DNA from: Pantanalinema rosaneae
Lineage (GTDB): Bacteria > Cyanobacteriota > Cyanobacteriia > Leptolyngbyales > Leptolyngbyaceae
Direction: 5' to 3'
NCBI RefSeq assembly: GCF_050753385.1
Contig: NZ_JBLZFZ010000001.1
Span: forward strand, 242,738-306,737
DNA length: 64,000 nt
The translations under genes were made by a program, and so were the position numbers. Position 1 is the first letter of the stretch, and the number at the start of each line of letters is the position of its first letter. Of the stretch, positions 46,122-54,109 are shown piece after piece. The notes below the pieces were generated by a model. The model had not been told where the DNA came from. It saw only the letters and a list, made by a program, of their open reading frames with translations, and did no database searches.

Positions 46122-46673
46122 ATGACTCCAGACGCAATCCGAACTCTCTCGAATTTGAGACAGGCATCCTATTCGCTATTTGCAACCGCGATGGATAGTC
46201 CTGTCAGAATTACGAATCGGAACTCGCAAGCTGGGAATCTGTCGATCGCGTCTTGGGTTGATAGCCAGCAACAAGTAAATTACCTATGTATCGTGGCTCA
46301 CACGGCACCGGATGAGTTTATTCCAGAACGTCCGTTTGTGCTGCGATTAATGATCAATCGGGGTGGCGATTTTGCTGGGGTGTCTCGGCAACGGAAAGCC
46401 GGACAAGAGATGAACCAGAGCTGGGGGCTGGAATTAGTATTGTTACCCGAAGAGGTACTAGATTTTGTTCCCTGGTTAGTCAATTTAGTCCAGTTTTATG
46501 ACTCTGGCAAGGCAACATCTCTCCCCGCCCCACCCCATCCGTTGGAACACGAACTCTCCTTACACCAAGCCTTCCATAGAATTAGCACCCAACCTGCGAT
46601 CGCCAAACTAACCCAGCAACCCTCCGTTGAACCCGCCCCAATACCGTGTTTAAGCTTTCTCCAAAAACGGTAG
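46122..46673 (+). CDS. Conserved-looking hypothetical protein
   Basis: 183 residues from the ATG at 46122. It is a soluble protein with an alpha/beta pattern (PVRITNRNSQAGNLSIASWV, then VNYLCIVAHTAPDEF and WGLELVLLPEEVLDFVPWLVNLVQFY) and a Pro-rich tail. No catalytic motif or family was recognised. Codon and residue use are protein-like. The 367-bp duplicated non-coding element starts 60 bp after its stop. Confidence 0.65.
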   Translation: MTPDAIRTLSNLRQASYSLFATAMDSPVRITNRNSQAGNLSIASWVDSQQQVNYLCIVAHTAPDEFIPERPFVLRLMINRGGDFAGVSRQRKAGQEMNQSWGLELVLLPEEVLDFVPWLVNLVQFYDSGKATSLPAPPHPLEHELSLHQAFHRISTQPAIAKLTQQPSVEPAPIPCLSFLQKR

Positions 46674-47450
46674 AAATGCGTCTGGACGGATGTTAGAGTG
46701 GGCGGATCAGGATGACAATTGCTGCTACGCGACGATCGTAAACTTTGTTCTCATTTCAGGCTGTTTGAGCAAATCCGCACTACTCTAGTAAGTAAGAAGT
46801 TGATCATCTTCTGAAACAAACCAAGTTCTGAGATTCACGAATATTAGGAGGTTAAACATCATTTCCTGCGTGAATTTGTTTCAACTGACTTCAGTGGTTT
46901 TTAAGTCGATCGTTGATATTTCCTCAATTTAATGGCAAGGGAGTGTTATCAGCTAAATGGTTCCAATCTATCTGCTAATTAATGATTGAATTCTCCATTT
47001 AGTTCACCTCCAGATAGCTTCATCCACTCTGAGGAAATCACTCAATACCACCACTCTAAATTGCACAAGTCCCTGCTTGAAGGATCAAGTGGGGACTTGC
47101 TGTATAAAGCGCCAATTCGCTGCATCGTTCTGCATAAAGACAGAAGCCTTCTCCCTGAAAACTCTAACCTCCGTCCTATCCGTTTCCTCTCTTGAGATAG
47201 GTACACCCCAATCATTCAGCCGATATTCTGAAAGTATGCTAATTGCACTGATGTAGGACTGAATCAAACGATTATTGCCGGTTTTTTGATCATAGAAATC
47301 ATCAGTCATTAACATCTGTGCTTATAAAAGTCTAACCAGCATGGTGCAGAAGCCGATCATGACTTCTGGACTCCACCGTCTGGGATAAACGCGAACGTGT
47401 TATCAATCAACGCAACAACCAATCTTTTGTAACCAAATTTGGAGGATACG
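46674..47450. other. 777-bp intergenic region holding duplicated element copy 1
   Basis: No credible gene. The element at 46733-47099 fills about half, the rest (47100-47450) shows no clear structure apart from the GGAGG ribosome site of the next gene at its end. Confidence 0.6.
46733..47099 (+). ncRNA. Candidate structured RNA/dispersed element, copy 1
   Basis: A 367-base sequence recurs at 50324-50692. The first block (46733-46815) and second block (46833-46923) are very similar to the other copy, the middle is diverged, and the end is a strong hairpin. Structure preserved in both copies: ATTCACG 46833-46839 pairs with CGTGAAT 46869-46875, enclosing AGGA/TCCT; and CAAGTCCC 47066-47073 pairs with GGGACTTG 47092-47099, enclosing CTTGA/TCAAG with an AGGA tetraloop. 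It does not maintain an open frame between copies. It begins 60 bp after a plus-strand gene. It could be an RNA gene or a mobile palindromic element; strand is a guess from the neighbouring genes. Confidence 0.55.
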
Positions 47451-47726
47451 ATGGACATTCTTGCCTGGATTGTATTAGGTCTATTAGCTGGCGCGATCGC
47501 TAAAGCGATTTATCCGGGTCGTCAAGGTGGCGGTATTATTGGCACGTTAATTCTGGGTGTCGTTGGTGCTTTCGTCGGAGGTTCACTTTACAACTTATTA
47601 GTGAATGGTACGTTAGCCCTTTCTGCTACTGGTTTAAGCATTGGTGGGGTATTTCTCGCTGTATTAGGAGCCATTATTGCTCTAGCAATTTACTACGCTG
47701 TTACCCGTCGTCGGGGTGTTTACTAA
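47451..47726 (+). CDS. GlsB/YeaQ/YmgE-type small membrane protein
   Basis: The product has 91 residues from an ATG at 47451 preceded by GGAGG; the frame also opens at a TTG four codons earlier. Three hydrophobic helices (about residues 3-22, 30-52 and 62-84) with Gly-rich packing motifs and GRQGGGIIGTLILGVVGAFVGG match the transglycosylase-associated/GlsB family. It is a stress-linked inner-membrane protein of unknown biochemical function. A terminator follows. Confidence 0.93.
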   Translation: MDILAWIVLGLLAGAIAKAIYPGRQGGGIIGTLILGVVGAFVGGSLYNLLVNGTLALSATGLSIGGVFLAVLGAIIALAIYYAVTRRRGVY

Positions 47727-47804
47727 TCTAGCGAGCATCATATTAACCCGTTGATTTAGCTTGATCAACTGGCGTAGGACAGTTAATCCTGATTGATCAC
47801 TCTA

Positions 47805-47830
47805 GCCTCTGTTGTTTAACAAACAGGGGC
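47805..47830 (+). terminator. Terminator after the GlsB-type gene
   Basis: GCCTCTGTT at 47805-47813 pairs with AACAGGGGC at 47822-47830 (one G-T pair) around an 8-base loop; AATTTATTGTTT follows. It is 78 bp after the stop codon. Confidence 0.7.
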
Positions 47831-48016
47831 AATTTATTGTTTAGCAGTAATCCTCAAAGTATTTTCTAAAATCGCTTATATCAGCTTAATTGGTATAGAT
47901 CCATACATGCCGAAACTGGTTCTTCAGAGTGATGTAGCACTGAATCCATTCCTTGAACATAGGAGAAAAGGCTTGCTTCATCAAGCACACAAATTCTCCT
48001 CAAGAGTACAAGATTC

Positions 48017-48496
48017 ATGGGTCAGAACATTAAAGTTGAGAAGACCGTAACTATCAACAAACCAGCCGCAGAACTCTATCAGTTTTGGCGTGATTTCGAG
48101 AACCTGCCCGGCTTCATGAAGCACCTTAAATCCGTCAATGTCATCAACGATCGCCGATCGCACTGGATTGAAAATGCGCCTTTAGGAACCAGCGTTGAGT
48201 GGGATGCTGAAATTACCAACGAGCAAGAGAACCACTTGATTGCCTGGGCTTCCGTAGCAGGTTCCGACATCAAGCATGTTGGATCGGTTCAGTTTCAACC
48301 GGCGATGGGAGAACGAGGAACAGAAGTCAAGGTGAGGCTGGAGTATCAACCACCGGCAGGGATCATTGGTGTTGCGATCGCCAAACTTTTTGGGGAAGAA
48401 CCGGAACAACAAATTGGTGAAGATCTCTATCGATTTAAGCAGTTAATGGAAACCGGAGAAATTGCTACGACGGACGGGCAACCCTCTGGGCGTTAA
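48017..48496 (+). CDS. SRPBCC (cyclase/dehydratase-type) family protein
   Basis: The product has 159 residues with the START/Bet v1-like pattern: VEKTVTINKPAAELYQFWRDFENLPGFMKHL at the start, NAPLGTSVEWDAEI and VQFQPAMGERGTEVKVRLEYQPP in the middle and a C-terminal helix (LYRFKQLMETGEI). These proteins bind hydrophobic ligands, but the ligand here is unknown. It is 26 bp before the alcohol dehydrogenase gene; this pair recurs in bacterial genomes beside GlsB-type and stress genes, as far as I recall. Confidence 0.92.
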   Translation: MGQNIKVEKTVTINKPAAELYQFWRDFENLPGFMKHLKSVNVINDRRSHWIENAPLGTSVEWDAEITNEQENHLIAWASVAGSDIKHVGSVQFQPAMGERGTEVKVRLEYQPPAGIIGVAIAKLFGEEPEQQIGEDLYRFKQLMETGEIATTDGQPSGR

Positions 48497-48522
48497 TGAC
48501 TCGTAATTAGGAGAAGTATTAC

Positions 48523-49692
48523 ATGAAAGCAGTATGTTGGCATGGGGCAAACGATGTGCGGGTCGATAATGTCCCTGATCCTAAAATTCTCAATCCCCGA
48601 GATGCCATTATTAAAATCACCTCAACCGCAATTTGTGGTTCCGATCTACACCTTTATAACGGTTACATCCCAACCATGCAGTCCGGCGACATCCTGGGGC
48701 ATGAGTTTATGGGAGAAGTAGTCGAACTGGGTCAGGATGTTCACAATTTGCAAATTGGCGATCGGGTTGTCGTTCCCTTCCCCATTTCCTGTGGCGGCTG
48801 CTTCTTCTGTCAACGGGATTTGTGGTCATTATGCGACAACACTAACCCCAATGCCTGGATGGCAGAAAAGCTCTATGGGCATTCACCCGCCGGGATTTTT
48901 GGTTATTCCCATTTACTAGGTGGCTATGCGGGCGGACAGGCAGAATACGTTCGTGTGCCCTTTGCGGATGTAGGACCAATGAAAGTTCCTGCCGAACTGT
49001 CAGACGAGCAGGTATTATTCCTCACCGATATTTTCCCAACTGGATACATGGCCGCCGAGAACTGCAATATCCAACCGGGTGACACCGTTGCCGTTTGGGG
49101 CTGTGGACCTGTAGGACAGTTCACAATCAAAAGTGCTTACATGCTGGGAGCCGAACGGGTGATTGCGATCGATCGCATTCCCGAACGCTTACAAATGGCG
49201 AAGGAGCAGTGCCATGCTGAAATCATTAACTATGAGGAAGTGGATGCGGGCGAAGCCCTGAAAGAAATGACGGGGGGACGCGGGCCGGATGCCTGTATTG
49301 ATGCCGTAGGAATGGAAGCGCATGGCATGGGATTAGATGCCTTTTATGATCAGGCAAAACAAGCGGTGCGCCTGGAAACTGATCGTCCGACGGCGCTCAG
49401 ACAGGTCATTCTTGCCTGCCGTAAAGGAGGACATGTTTCCATTCCCGGAGTCTATGGTGGCTTTCTGGATAAAGTACCCATGGGGGCAGCCATGAATAAG
49501 GGGCTCACCTTCAAGATGGGACAGACCCACGTTCACCGTTATCTCAAACCTTTGCTAGAGCATGTGCGGCGGGGGGATATTGATCCCTCGTTCGTGATTA
49601 CCCATCGCTTGCCCCTAGATGAAGCCCCCAAAGCCTACGAGGTCTTCAAGCACAAGAAGGATAATTGCATCAAAGTTGTCCTGAAGCCCTAA
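48523..49692 (+). CDS. Zinc-dependent alcohol dehydrogenase (formaldehyde-dehydrogenase-like)
   Basis: The product has 389 residues. Catalytic zinc ligands are Cys in ICGSDLH near residue 38, His-Glu in GHEFMGE near 61-62 and a downstream acidic/His ligand. The structural zinc site is CGGCFFCQRDLWSLC near residues 90-105. A Rossmann NAD(P) domain has GCGPVG near residue 194. It belongs to the medium-chain reductase superfamily, with greatest resemblance to glutathione-independent formaldehyde dehydrogenase-type enzymes. AGGAG is 7 bp upstream of the start. Probably co-transcribed with the SRPBCC gene. Confidence 0.93.
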   Translation: MKAVCWHGANDVRVDNVPDPKILNPRDAIIKITSTAICGSDLHLYNGYIPTMQSGDILGHEFMGEVVELGQDVHNLQIGDRVVVPFPISCGGCFFCQRDLWSLCDNTNPNAWMAEKLYGHSPAGIFGYSHLLGGYAGGQAEYVRVPFADVGPMKVPAELSDEQVLFLTDIFPTGYMAAENCNIQPGDTVAVWGCGPVGQFTIKSAYMLGAERVIAIDRIPERLQMAKEQCHAEIINYEEVDAGEALKEMTGGRGPDACIDAVGMEAHGMGLDAFYDQAKQAVRLETDRPTALRQVILACRKGGHVSIPGVYGGFLDKVPMGAAMNKGLTFKMGQTHVHRYLKPLLEHVRRGDIDPSFVITHRLPLDEAPKAYEVFKHKKDNCIKVVLKP

Positions 49693-49734
49693 GGAATGGG
49701 GATTAAATCAGTTCCTAAGTTCCCATCTGTTCAT

Positions 49735-49756
49735 GGGGTGAACCACGGTTTACCCC
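49735..49756 (+). terminator. Terminator-like hairpin after the alcohol dehydrogenase gene
   Basis: GGGGTGAAC pairs with GTTTACCCC (one G-T pair) around a CACG tetraloop, 43 bp after the stop; the following bases TTCTAATATTTA are only moderately T-rich. Confidence 0.6.
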
Positions 49757-49847
49757 TTCTAATATTTAGGCATAGCCGCCGCAGTGGATGGGGCAATCAA
49801 CCGTTAAACTGGAAAATGACCCTGATTAGAGCAAGGCAGCATTTCTC

Positions 49848-50309
49848 TTGAAGCATCTGGATGAACCGCTTTCGATCGCCACGGCGGAACAAATTCACAG
49901 TAAAGCTCGCGCTCCCTTTGACAATGCCTTTAAAGCGGCTCTAAAACTCAAAGGCGAAGTTGACTATGTGCAGGGCTTTTTAGCCTTCACTGGGAAACCG
50001 TATAAACCGATCGAACATAGCTGGATCGAGTTAGACGATCGCATTATTGACCCGACCTTTCCCCATTTGGGCAAACCGGCTGCCGCCCTGCACTATTTTG
50101 CTGCCCAACGCTTAACGGTGAAACAATTGAAAGCTGCGATCGAGGAAGCGAAGGAAGATTACCCAGATGATGATCCGCTCCCCATCTACGGCTCGCAGCC
50201 CTATGAATATTACGGCGATGTCATGCTGGGGGGCAAGGAATATTTAGCTGCCTATGAAGCCGCCGCCGCCAAGTGTACCGAACTGAATCAACCGCATATC
50301 AACAATTAA
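49848..50309 (+). CDS. Hypothetical protein, transglutaminase-like pattern
   Basis: 153 residues, starting with TTG (MKHLDEP). KLKGEVDYVQGFLAF followed by HSWIELDDRIIDPTFPHLG resembles the His/Asp half of papain-like or transglutaminase folds, where a His sits in HaW and Asp in iDpT, but the Cys of such a triad was not identified. The C-terminus is helical and acidic. Family unknown to me. The second copy of the duplicated element begins 15 bp after its stop. Confidence 0.7.
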   Translation: MKHLDEPLSIATAEQIHSKARAPFDNAFKAALKLKGEVDYVQGFLAFTGKPYKPIEHSWIELDDRIIDPTFPHLGKPAAALHYFAAQRLTVKQLKAAIEEAKEDYPDDDPLPIYGSQPYEYYGDVMLGGKEYLAAYEAAAAKCTELNQPHINN

Positions 50310-50323
50310 CGGGGCTAGATGGG

Positions 50324-50692
50324 CGATCGTAAACTTTGTTCTCATTCATCGTCGTTCTGCCAAATTGGCACTATTCTGGTAGTTAAGAAGTTGATCATCT
50401 TCTCCGACGAATCAAATCCTGAAATTCACGAATATTAGGAGGTTGAAATCGTTTCCTGCGTGAATTTGTTTCACTTGACTTCAGTGGTTTTCCAATCGAT
50501 CGTTGACATTTCCTAAAGTAACATCGTTACGGAGTCGTTGGTTACTGAATCGCTTCATCTCAGGCTAGCAATGGTGAAGAGCTTTAGTTCAGTTCCACCT
50601 CAAATAGTCTCACTTCCGCAGTTAGGAAATGCTTTAATGATCCCACTTCATAATTTCGATAGTCCCTGCTTGAGCGATCGAGGAGGGACTTG
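50324..50692 (+). ncRNA. Candidate structured RNA/dispersed element, copy 2
   Basis: 369 bases homologous to 46733-47099. ATTCACG at 50424-50430 pairs with CGTGAAT at 50459-50465, enclosing AGGA (50437-50440) and TCCT (50454-50457). AGTCCC at 50661-50666 pairs with GGGACT at 50685-50690, enclosing CTTGA (50669-50673) and TCGAG (50678-50682); here one T-A pair of copy 1 has become a T-G pair, so the stem is kept while the sequence changed. It begins 15 bp after a plus-strand gene, like copy 1 just downstream of a hypothetical gene. Confidence 0.55.
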
Positions 50693-50789
50693 TCGATCGT
50701 TTGCCAGTAGCGCACTCCATTAAATCCGACGACCGCATTGTTAGATTAGCCGTCTGATCACCTCAAGATGCCATAAGGAAAGACATACG

Positions 50790-50815
50790 AAAAAACCCGG
50801 TTGGGATCCACCGGG
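50790..50815 (-). terminator. Rho-independent terminator of the peptidoglycan-binding genes
   Basis: On the minus strand, CCCGGT pairs with ACCGGG around an 8-base loop and is directly followed by TTTTTT. It lies 76 bp after the stop of the gene at 50891. Confidence 0.88.
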
Positions 50816-50890
50816 CTTGAATGCACTATGTCCATGAATGACTTTGAAGAAGGTAATAGCGTCCTGCGTTAGAACACTATTGGAGTTACC

Positions 50891-51358
50891 TTAGCACCCA
50901 ACATAGGGATACAAGTAGCTCAGTTCCATCCAAGTTTCTTGACCAATAACCCCATCCGCCCGGAGATAATGATCGACTTGAAACCGCTTCACTGCCGCTT
51001 CCGTTTTTGCACCAAAGGCAGCATCGATCGCGCCTAGCGCATAGCCATGAATAGATAACCGATCTTGTACCCGTCGGACTAAATCACCTTGACTGCCAAC
51101 CCGCAGAATTGGTAATTCAGCATTTCTGCGGGTCATCAACGCTGCCCAGGTTTTAGAACCAACAATGCCATCAACCACTAAGAAAAACCGCTCTTGGATT
51201 TCTTTTACCGTCACTTCCGTTACCGAACCAAAGATGCCGTCAACTACCAGACGAGGATCGTTAAAGAAGTTGTTAATTAGTGTCTGAAGTTCCTTAACCG
51301 CAGCACCTTGAGAACCGATCTGGAGAGTAGGCTTGTTGATCTGTACAGTTGTCGTCAT
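50891..51358 (-). CDS. Protein with two peptidoglycan-binding (PG_binding_1) domains, copy B
   Basis: 155 residues from the ATG at 51358, supported by TAGGAG upstream. Two PG_binding_1 repeats: residues about 12-75 (IGSQGAAVKELQTLINNFF, VDGIFGSVTEVTVKEIQ, VDGIVGSKTW) and about 85-150 (VGSQGDLVRRVQDRL, AIDAAFGAKTEAAVKRFQ, ADGVIGQETW). There is no signal peptide or catalytic domain. It is a tandem duplicate of the gene upstream, with which it shares most residues. Domains of this kind bind cell-wall glycan or serve in bacteriocin and phage proteins; its location is uncertain. Confidence 0.92.
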   Translation of the reverse strand: MTTTVQINKPTLQIGSQGAAVKELQTLINNFFNDPRLVVDGIFGSVTEVTVKEIQERFFLVVDGIVGSKTWAALMTRRNAELPILRVGSQGDLVRRVQDRLSIHGYALGAIDAAFGAKTEAAVKRFQVDHYLRADGVIGQETWMELSYLYPYVGC

Positions 51359-51436
51359 GATGGAAACTCCTAGATGAGTGAATGGATTTACAATTGAGAG
51401 AGTAAACAATGCATCAGCCGTGAACAGAAATGATTT

Positions 51437-51904
51437 CTAGCGTTGTGAGTAGGGATACAAATAGCTCAGTTGCACCCAGGTTTGCTGACCAATAATGCCA
51501 TCCGATTGAAGATTACGATCGACTTGAAACCGCTTCACGGTTGCTTCCGTTTTGATGCCAAAGATGCCATCGATCGTGCCAAAGGTATAGCCATTTACTG
51601 CCAACCGAGACTGCACTCGCCGGACTAAATCGCCCTGACTCCCGACTTTTAATACCGGTAGTTCAGTGTTTTTGCCAGCGATTAACGCTGCCCAGGTTTT
51701 AGCTCCCACAATCCCATCAACCGTTAGGAAAAAGCGTTCTTGCATTTCTTTAACGGCTCCCAGAGTTTGAGTGCCAAAGATACCATCAACCTTCAGGCGA
51801 GCAGCGTTGAGGAACTTGTTGATTAAGGTTTGCAGTTCTTTAACCGCCGCCCCTTGAGAACCAAGTTGGAGAATGGGCTTGTTGGTTTGAATCGTGGTCG
51901 TCAT
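51437..51904 (-). CDS. Protein with two peptidoglycan-binding (PG_binding_1) domains, copy A
   Basis: 155 residues with the same two-domain architecture as the gene at 50891 and near-identical first 25 residues (MTTT.QxNKP.LQxGSQGAAVKELQTLIN). The gap between the genes is 78 bp and both start regions contain the same TAGGAG ribosome site. They are probably co-transcribed and end at the terminator at 50790. No signal peptide was seen. Confidence 0.92.
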   Translation of the reverse strand: MTTTIQTNKPILQLGSQGAAVKELQTLINKFLNAARLKVDGIFGTQTLGAVKEMQERFFLTVDGIVGAKTWAALIAGKNTELPVLKVGSQGDLVRRVQSRLAVNGYTFGTIDGIFGIKTEATVKRFQVDRNLQSDGIIGQQTWVQLSYLYPYSQR

Positions 51905-52545
51905 GATTAAAACTCCTAGATGAGGGAATAGGTAAGTAGCTGCAAGGTATTCGATCGCTACTCTTTATGAGTGACTGAAATCACAGCTAATTCGTTAACG
52001 TAATCACTGATGAATAGCTATGATTCGTGCGACTCAGCAAAGTGTAAGTTTGATTGATTTGACTAATTTCTATTAGGAAATCCGTCGTTTTTAGTTTGCC
52101 TTGCGTTTGCTTACCTACTGCATCAGATTGAAAACATCCAATTCCGGAGAACTCTGAGCACCCATTTGTGTGATATTTTTCCTATTATTTTTGAGCATAT
52201 AAGGATAGATTAAATCTAATTCGGCTGAAATTTAATTGCAACTTCTATCAGCTCAGGATCAGTCAATTAATTACTAGCAACTTTTACTCAAATCGACTAG
52301 AAAGATACGGGCTATTGGCAATTAATATGCACTATTAATCAGCTAAATCGGAAAAATATTTTTCTTCTAAAAAAGTTGTCAAGATACCGAAAAAAGGTGA
52401 CTAACGTTATCCGAAATCAGAAATATTTAGTGTGTTAACTATTTTAGAAGCACTTGAGCTGAGCAAACAGCGCTGGCACTTCTACCTCAGCCCCTGATCG
52501 TTGTTACGAGTCACATTCACTCAATTGTCTACGGAGATTTCTACC
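51905..52545. other. AT-rich divergent intergenic region, about 640 bp
   Basis: No gene seen. AT-rich stretches at 52140-52440 and no clear hairpin or repeat. It should contain the promoters for the peptidoglycan-binding genes and the SH3-like gene. Confidence 0.5.
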
Positions 52546-53001
52546 ATGCATAAGTTCATCACACTCATTACCATTGCGCCGATCGCCGCTCTAGCCACAG
52601 GTTTATCTGCCTTACCCGCACAGGCACAGGTTGCCGAAGTACCCACCGCCAGCCGACAAGGGGACTTCACAACCGCTAGAGTGCTGGGCAACCGGGGCTA
52701 TTTCCAAAATACCAAGTGGCTGGTTGTGGATACCGATCGCGGCTTGAACTGCCGCACAACACCTAACGGTGCGGTTAAATCGGTTCTGATGCCCGGATCG
52801 ATCGTGACAGCTGTCTTCTCGAACCCCAATCAAGATGCCGTAGTTTTCAATCAGGGTAATCCCTGGTTGCGGGTGAATCCTCAGGTGCCTAGCCATGCCT
52901 CAGGCACACCCGGAGTTTGCTATGTCCGAGCCAATGTCCGCTATATTGCCCCCATTAGCCAGGACTTTATTCGCAATGGCTCTATTAGTCTCAGCCACTA
53001 G
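52546..53001 (+). CDS. Secreted SH3-like domain protein
   Basis: 151 residues from the ATG at 52546, with GGAG nearby; the frame is open from 52501. A signal peptide ends at ALPAQAQ near residue 28. The mature part contains LVVDTDRGLNCRTTPNGAVKSVLMPGSIV, typical of bacterial SH3 (SH3b) folds with an RxxP pattern, and two cysteines (LNCRTT and GVCYVR) that may form a disulphide. Such domains bind cell-wall peptides or glycans. Its divergence from the peptidoglycan-binding genes is consistent with a cell-wall theme. Confidence 0.85.
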   Translation: MHKFITLITIAPIAALATGLSALPAQAQVAEVPTASRQGDFTTARVLGNRGYFQNTKWLVVDTDRGLNCRTTPNGAVKSVLMPGSIVTAVFSNPNQDAVVFNQGNPWLRVNPQVPSHASGTPGVCYVRANVRYIAPISQDFIRNGSISLSH

Positions 53002-53078
53002 GTGACGCATGGTTGTGTCCCTGCGATCGCAGGCATTGCCCACTTGCGATCGTCCCCGTTAACTGACCGCTGTTCACA

Positions 53079-53930
53079 ATGACTGCTGTTCATACTTTTA
53101 GCCCCCAGTGTTTTATGACTATGATTGCCCCCTGCCGAACACATCAGCCCCCACTCAATGCCCTTGGTTTAGCCAAAGCCGCTCGCTTAGTGTACAAATC
53201 CGCAGACCAAATTTTGGTTGATCCAGACTATCAACGCTGGAACTTCGATCGCTGTCAATTCTTGAGCCGCAACCATACGCAAGCCTTAATTACAGGCAAC
53301 GATCGGCTACTGATCCTCGCCTTTCGCGGGACAGAACGATCGGCGCTCAAAGATTGGATGACCAATATTGATGTCGCCCAAATTCCGGACTTTGGTGGCA
53401 ATGTCCATCGCGGCTTTACCCTTGCCCTCTACTCAGTGCTGCACCAAATTCAGTCAACCTTGACCAGATTCCGCGATAACCATCAGCCGTTATTCATTAC
53501 AGGTCATAGTTTAGGCGGCGCATTAGCCACCCTGGCAACCGTAATTTTGGAAGAAATGAATTATTCAGTCCAGGCAACCTATACCTTTGGCTCCCCTCGG
53601 GTTGGCGATCGCAGCTTTTCCCAAGCCTTCGATCAAAAGTTTTGGTTTCGCACTTTCCGCTTCGTCAATCATAATGACGTAGTCACACGGGTTGCCCCTC
53701 GCCAGTTTGGTCGGTTTGACTATGACCATGTTGGTCAATGTTTATATTTTGATGCGGCAGGTCAATTGCATCAAGCAGATGGCTTCCAGTTCTGGCAACA
53801 CTTCAAGTACAGTGTGCGAGGCAGTATGGATGATTTCTTGAATCCTTCCGGTCGGTTTGGTATCACGGATCATGAAATTACAGCCTACGAAAGAAATCTG
53901 GCTCTGAATACAGATTATCTTCGGAACTAA
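53079..53930 (+). CDS. Lipase class 3 family protein
   Basis: 283 residues. The alpha/beta-hydrolase nucleophile elbow is GHSLGGAL near residue 145, preceded by LAFRGTE (oxyanion region) and followed by FGSPRVGD and the catalytic Asp in NHNDVVTR and His in YDHVGQ or the late HFKY region. It resembles fungal-type triacylglycerol lipases. There is no convincing signal peptide. The start at 53079 or the ATG at 53115 are both possible. Confidence 0.92.
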   Translation: MTAVHTFSPQCFMTMIAPCRTHQPPLNALGLAKAARLVYKSADQILVDPDYQRWNFDRCQFLSRNHTQALITGNDRLLILAFRGTERSALKDWMTNIDVAQIPDFGGNVHRGFTLALYSVLHQIQSTLTRFRDNHQPLFITGHSLGGALATLATVILEEMNYSVQATYTFGSPRVGDRSFSQAFDQKFWFRTFRFVNHNDVVTRVAPRQFGRFDYDHVGQCLYFDAAGQLHQADGFQFWQHFKYSVRGSMDDFLNPSGRFGITDHEITAYERNLALNTDYLRN

Positions 53931-53951
53931 ACCTCAAACATTCTTATCTGT

Positions 53952-54070
53952 AAGTCCCCTCAATCCTCCTTTCTACAATGCCGCAGGCTATATTTTGGGG
54001 GACTTTGAACGGTTCGGTTCCCTCCTTTTTTCTAGCGTTAGCGGCGCGTAGCGCGAGGGTTAGGGAGGAT
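53952..54070. repeat. Palindromic intergenic repeat region
   Basis: AAGTCCCC at 53952-53959 is inverted as GGGGACTT at 53997-54004, and a second imperfect palindrome (CCCTCC, TAGCG, CGCGTAGCGCG, AGGGTTAGGGAGG) spans 54019-54070. It resembles common cyanobacterial dispersed intergenic repeats. It may also act as a bidirectional 3' end for the convergent lipase and glpD genes. Confidence 0.6.
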
Positions 54071-54109
54071 CAAAGGGTCTTTAAACACAGCCTAGGAGGC
54101 AAATTACCG

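Larger units (their letters stand above)
50310..50890. other. 581-bp intergenic region holding duplicated element copy 2 and a terminator
   Basis: Contains the element at 50324-50692 and the minus-strand terminator at 50790-50815. The small frame at 50538-50723 lies inside the element and has no counterpart in copy 1. Confidence 0.6.

Noticed and set aside
46733..47099. RNase P RNA, tmRNA, 6S RNA or a group II intron
   Set aside because: None of their hallmark sequences (for example the RNase P GAGGAAAGTCC region or intron domain V) is present, and two copies of such RNAs so close together would be unusual.
46986..47195. Small plus-strand ORF overlapping duplicated element copy 1, and the one at 50538-50723 in copy 2
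   Set aside because: The two frames do not align as proteins; indels between the copies break the frame, and neither has a ribosome site. RNA or DNA-level function fits better.
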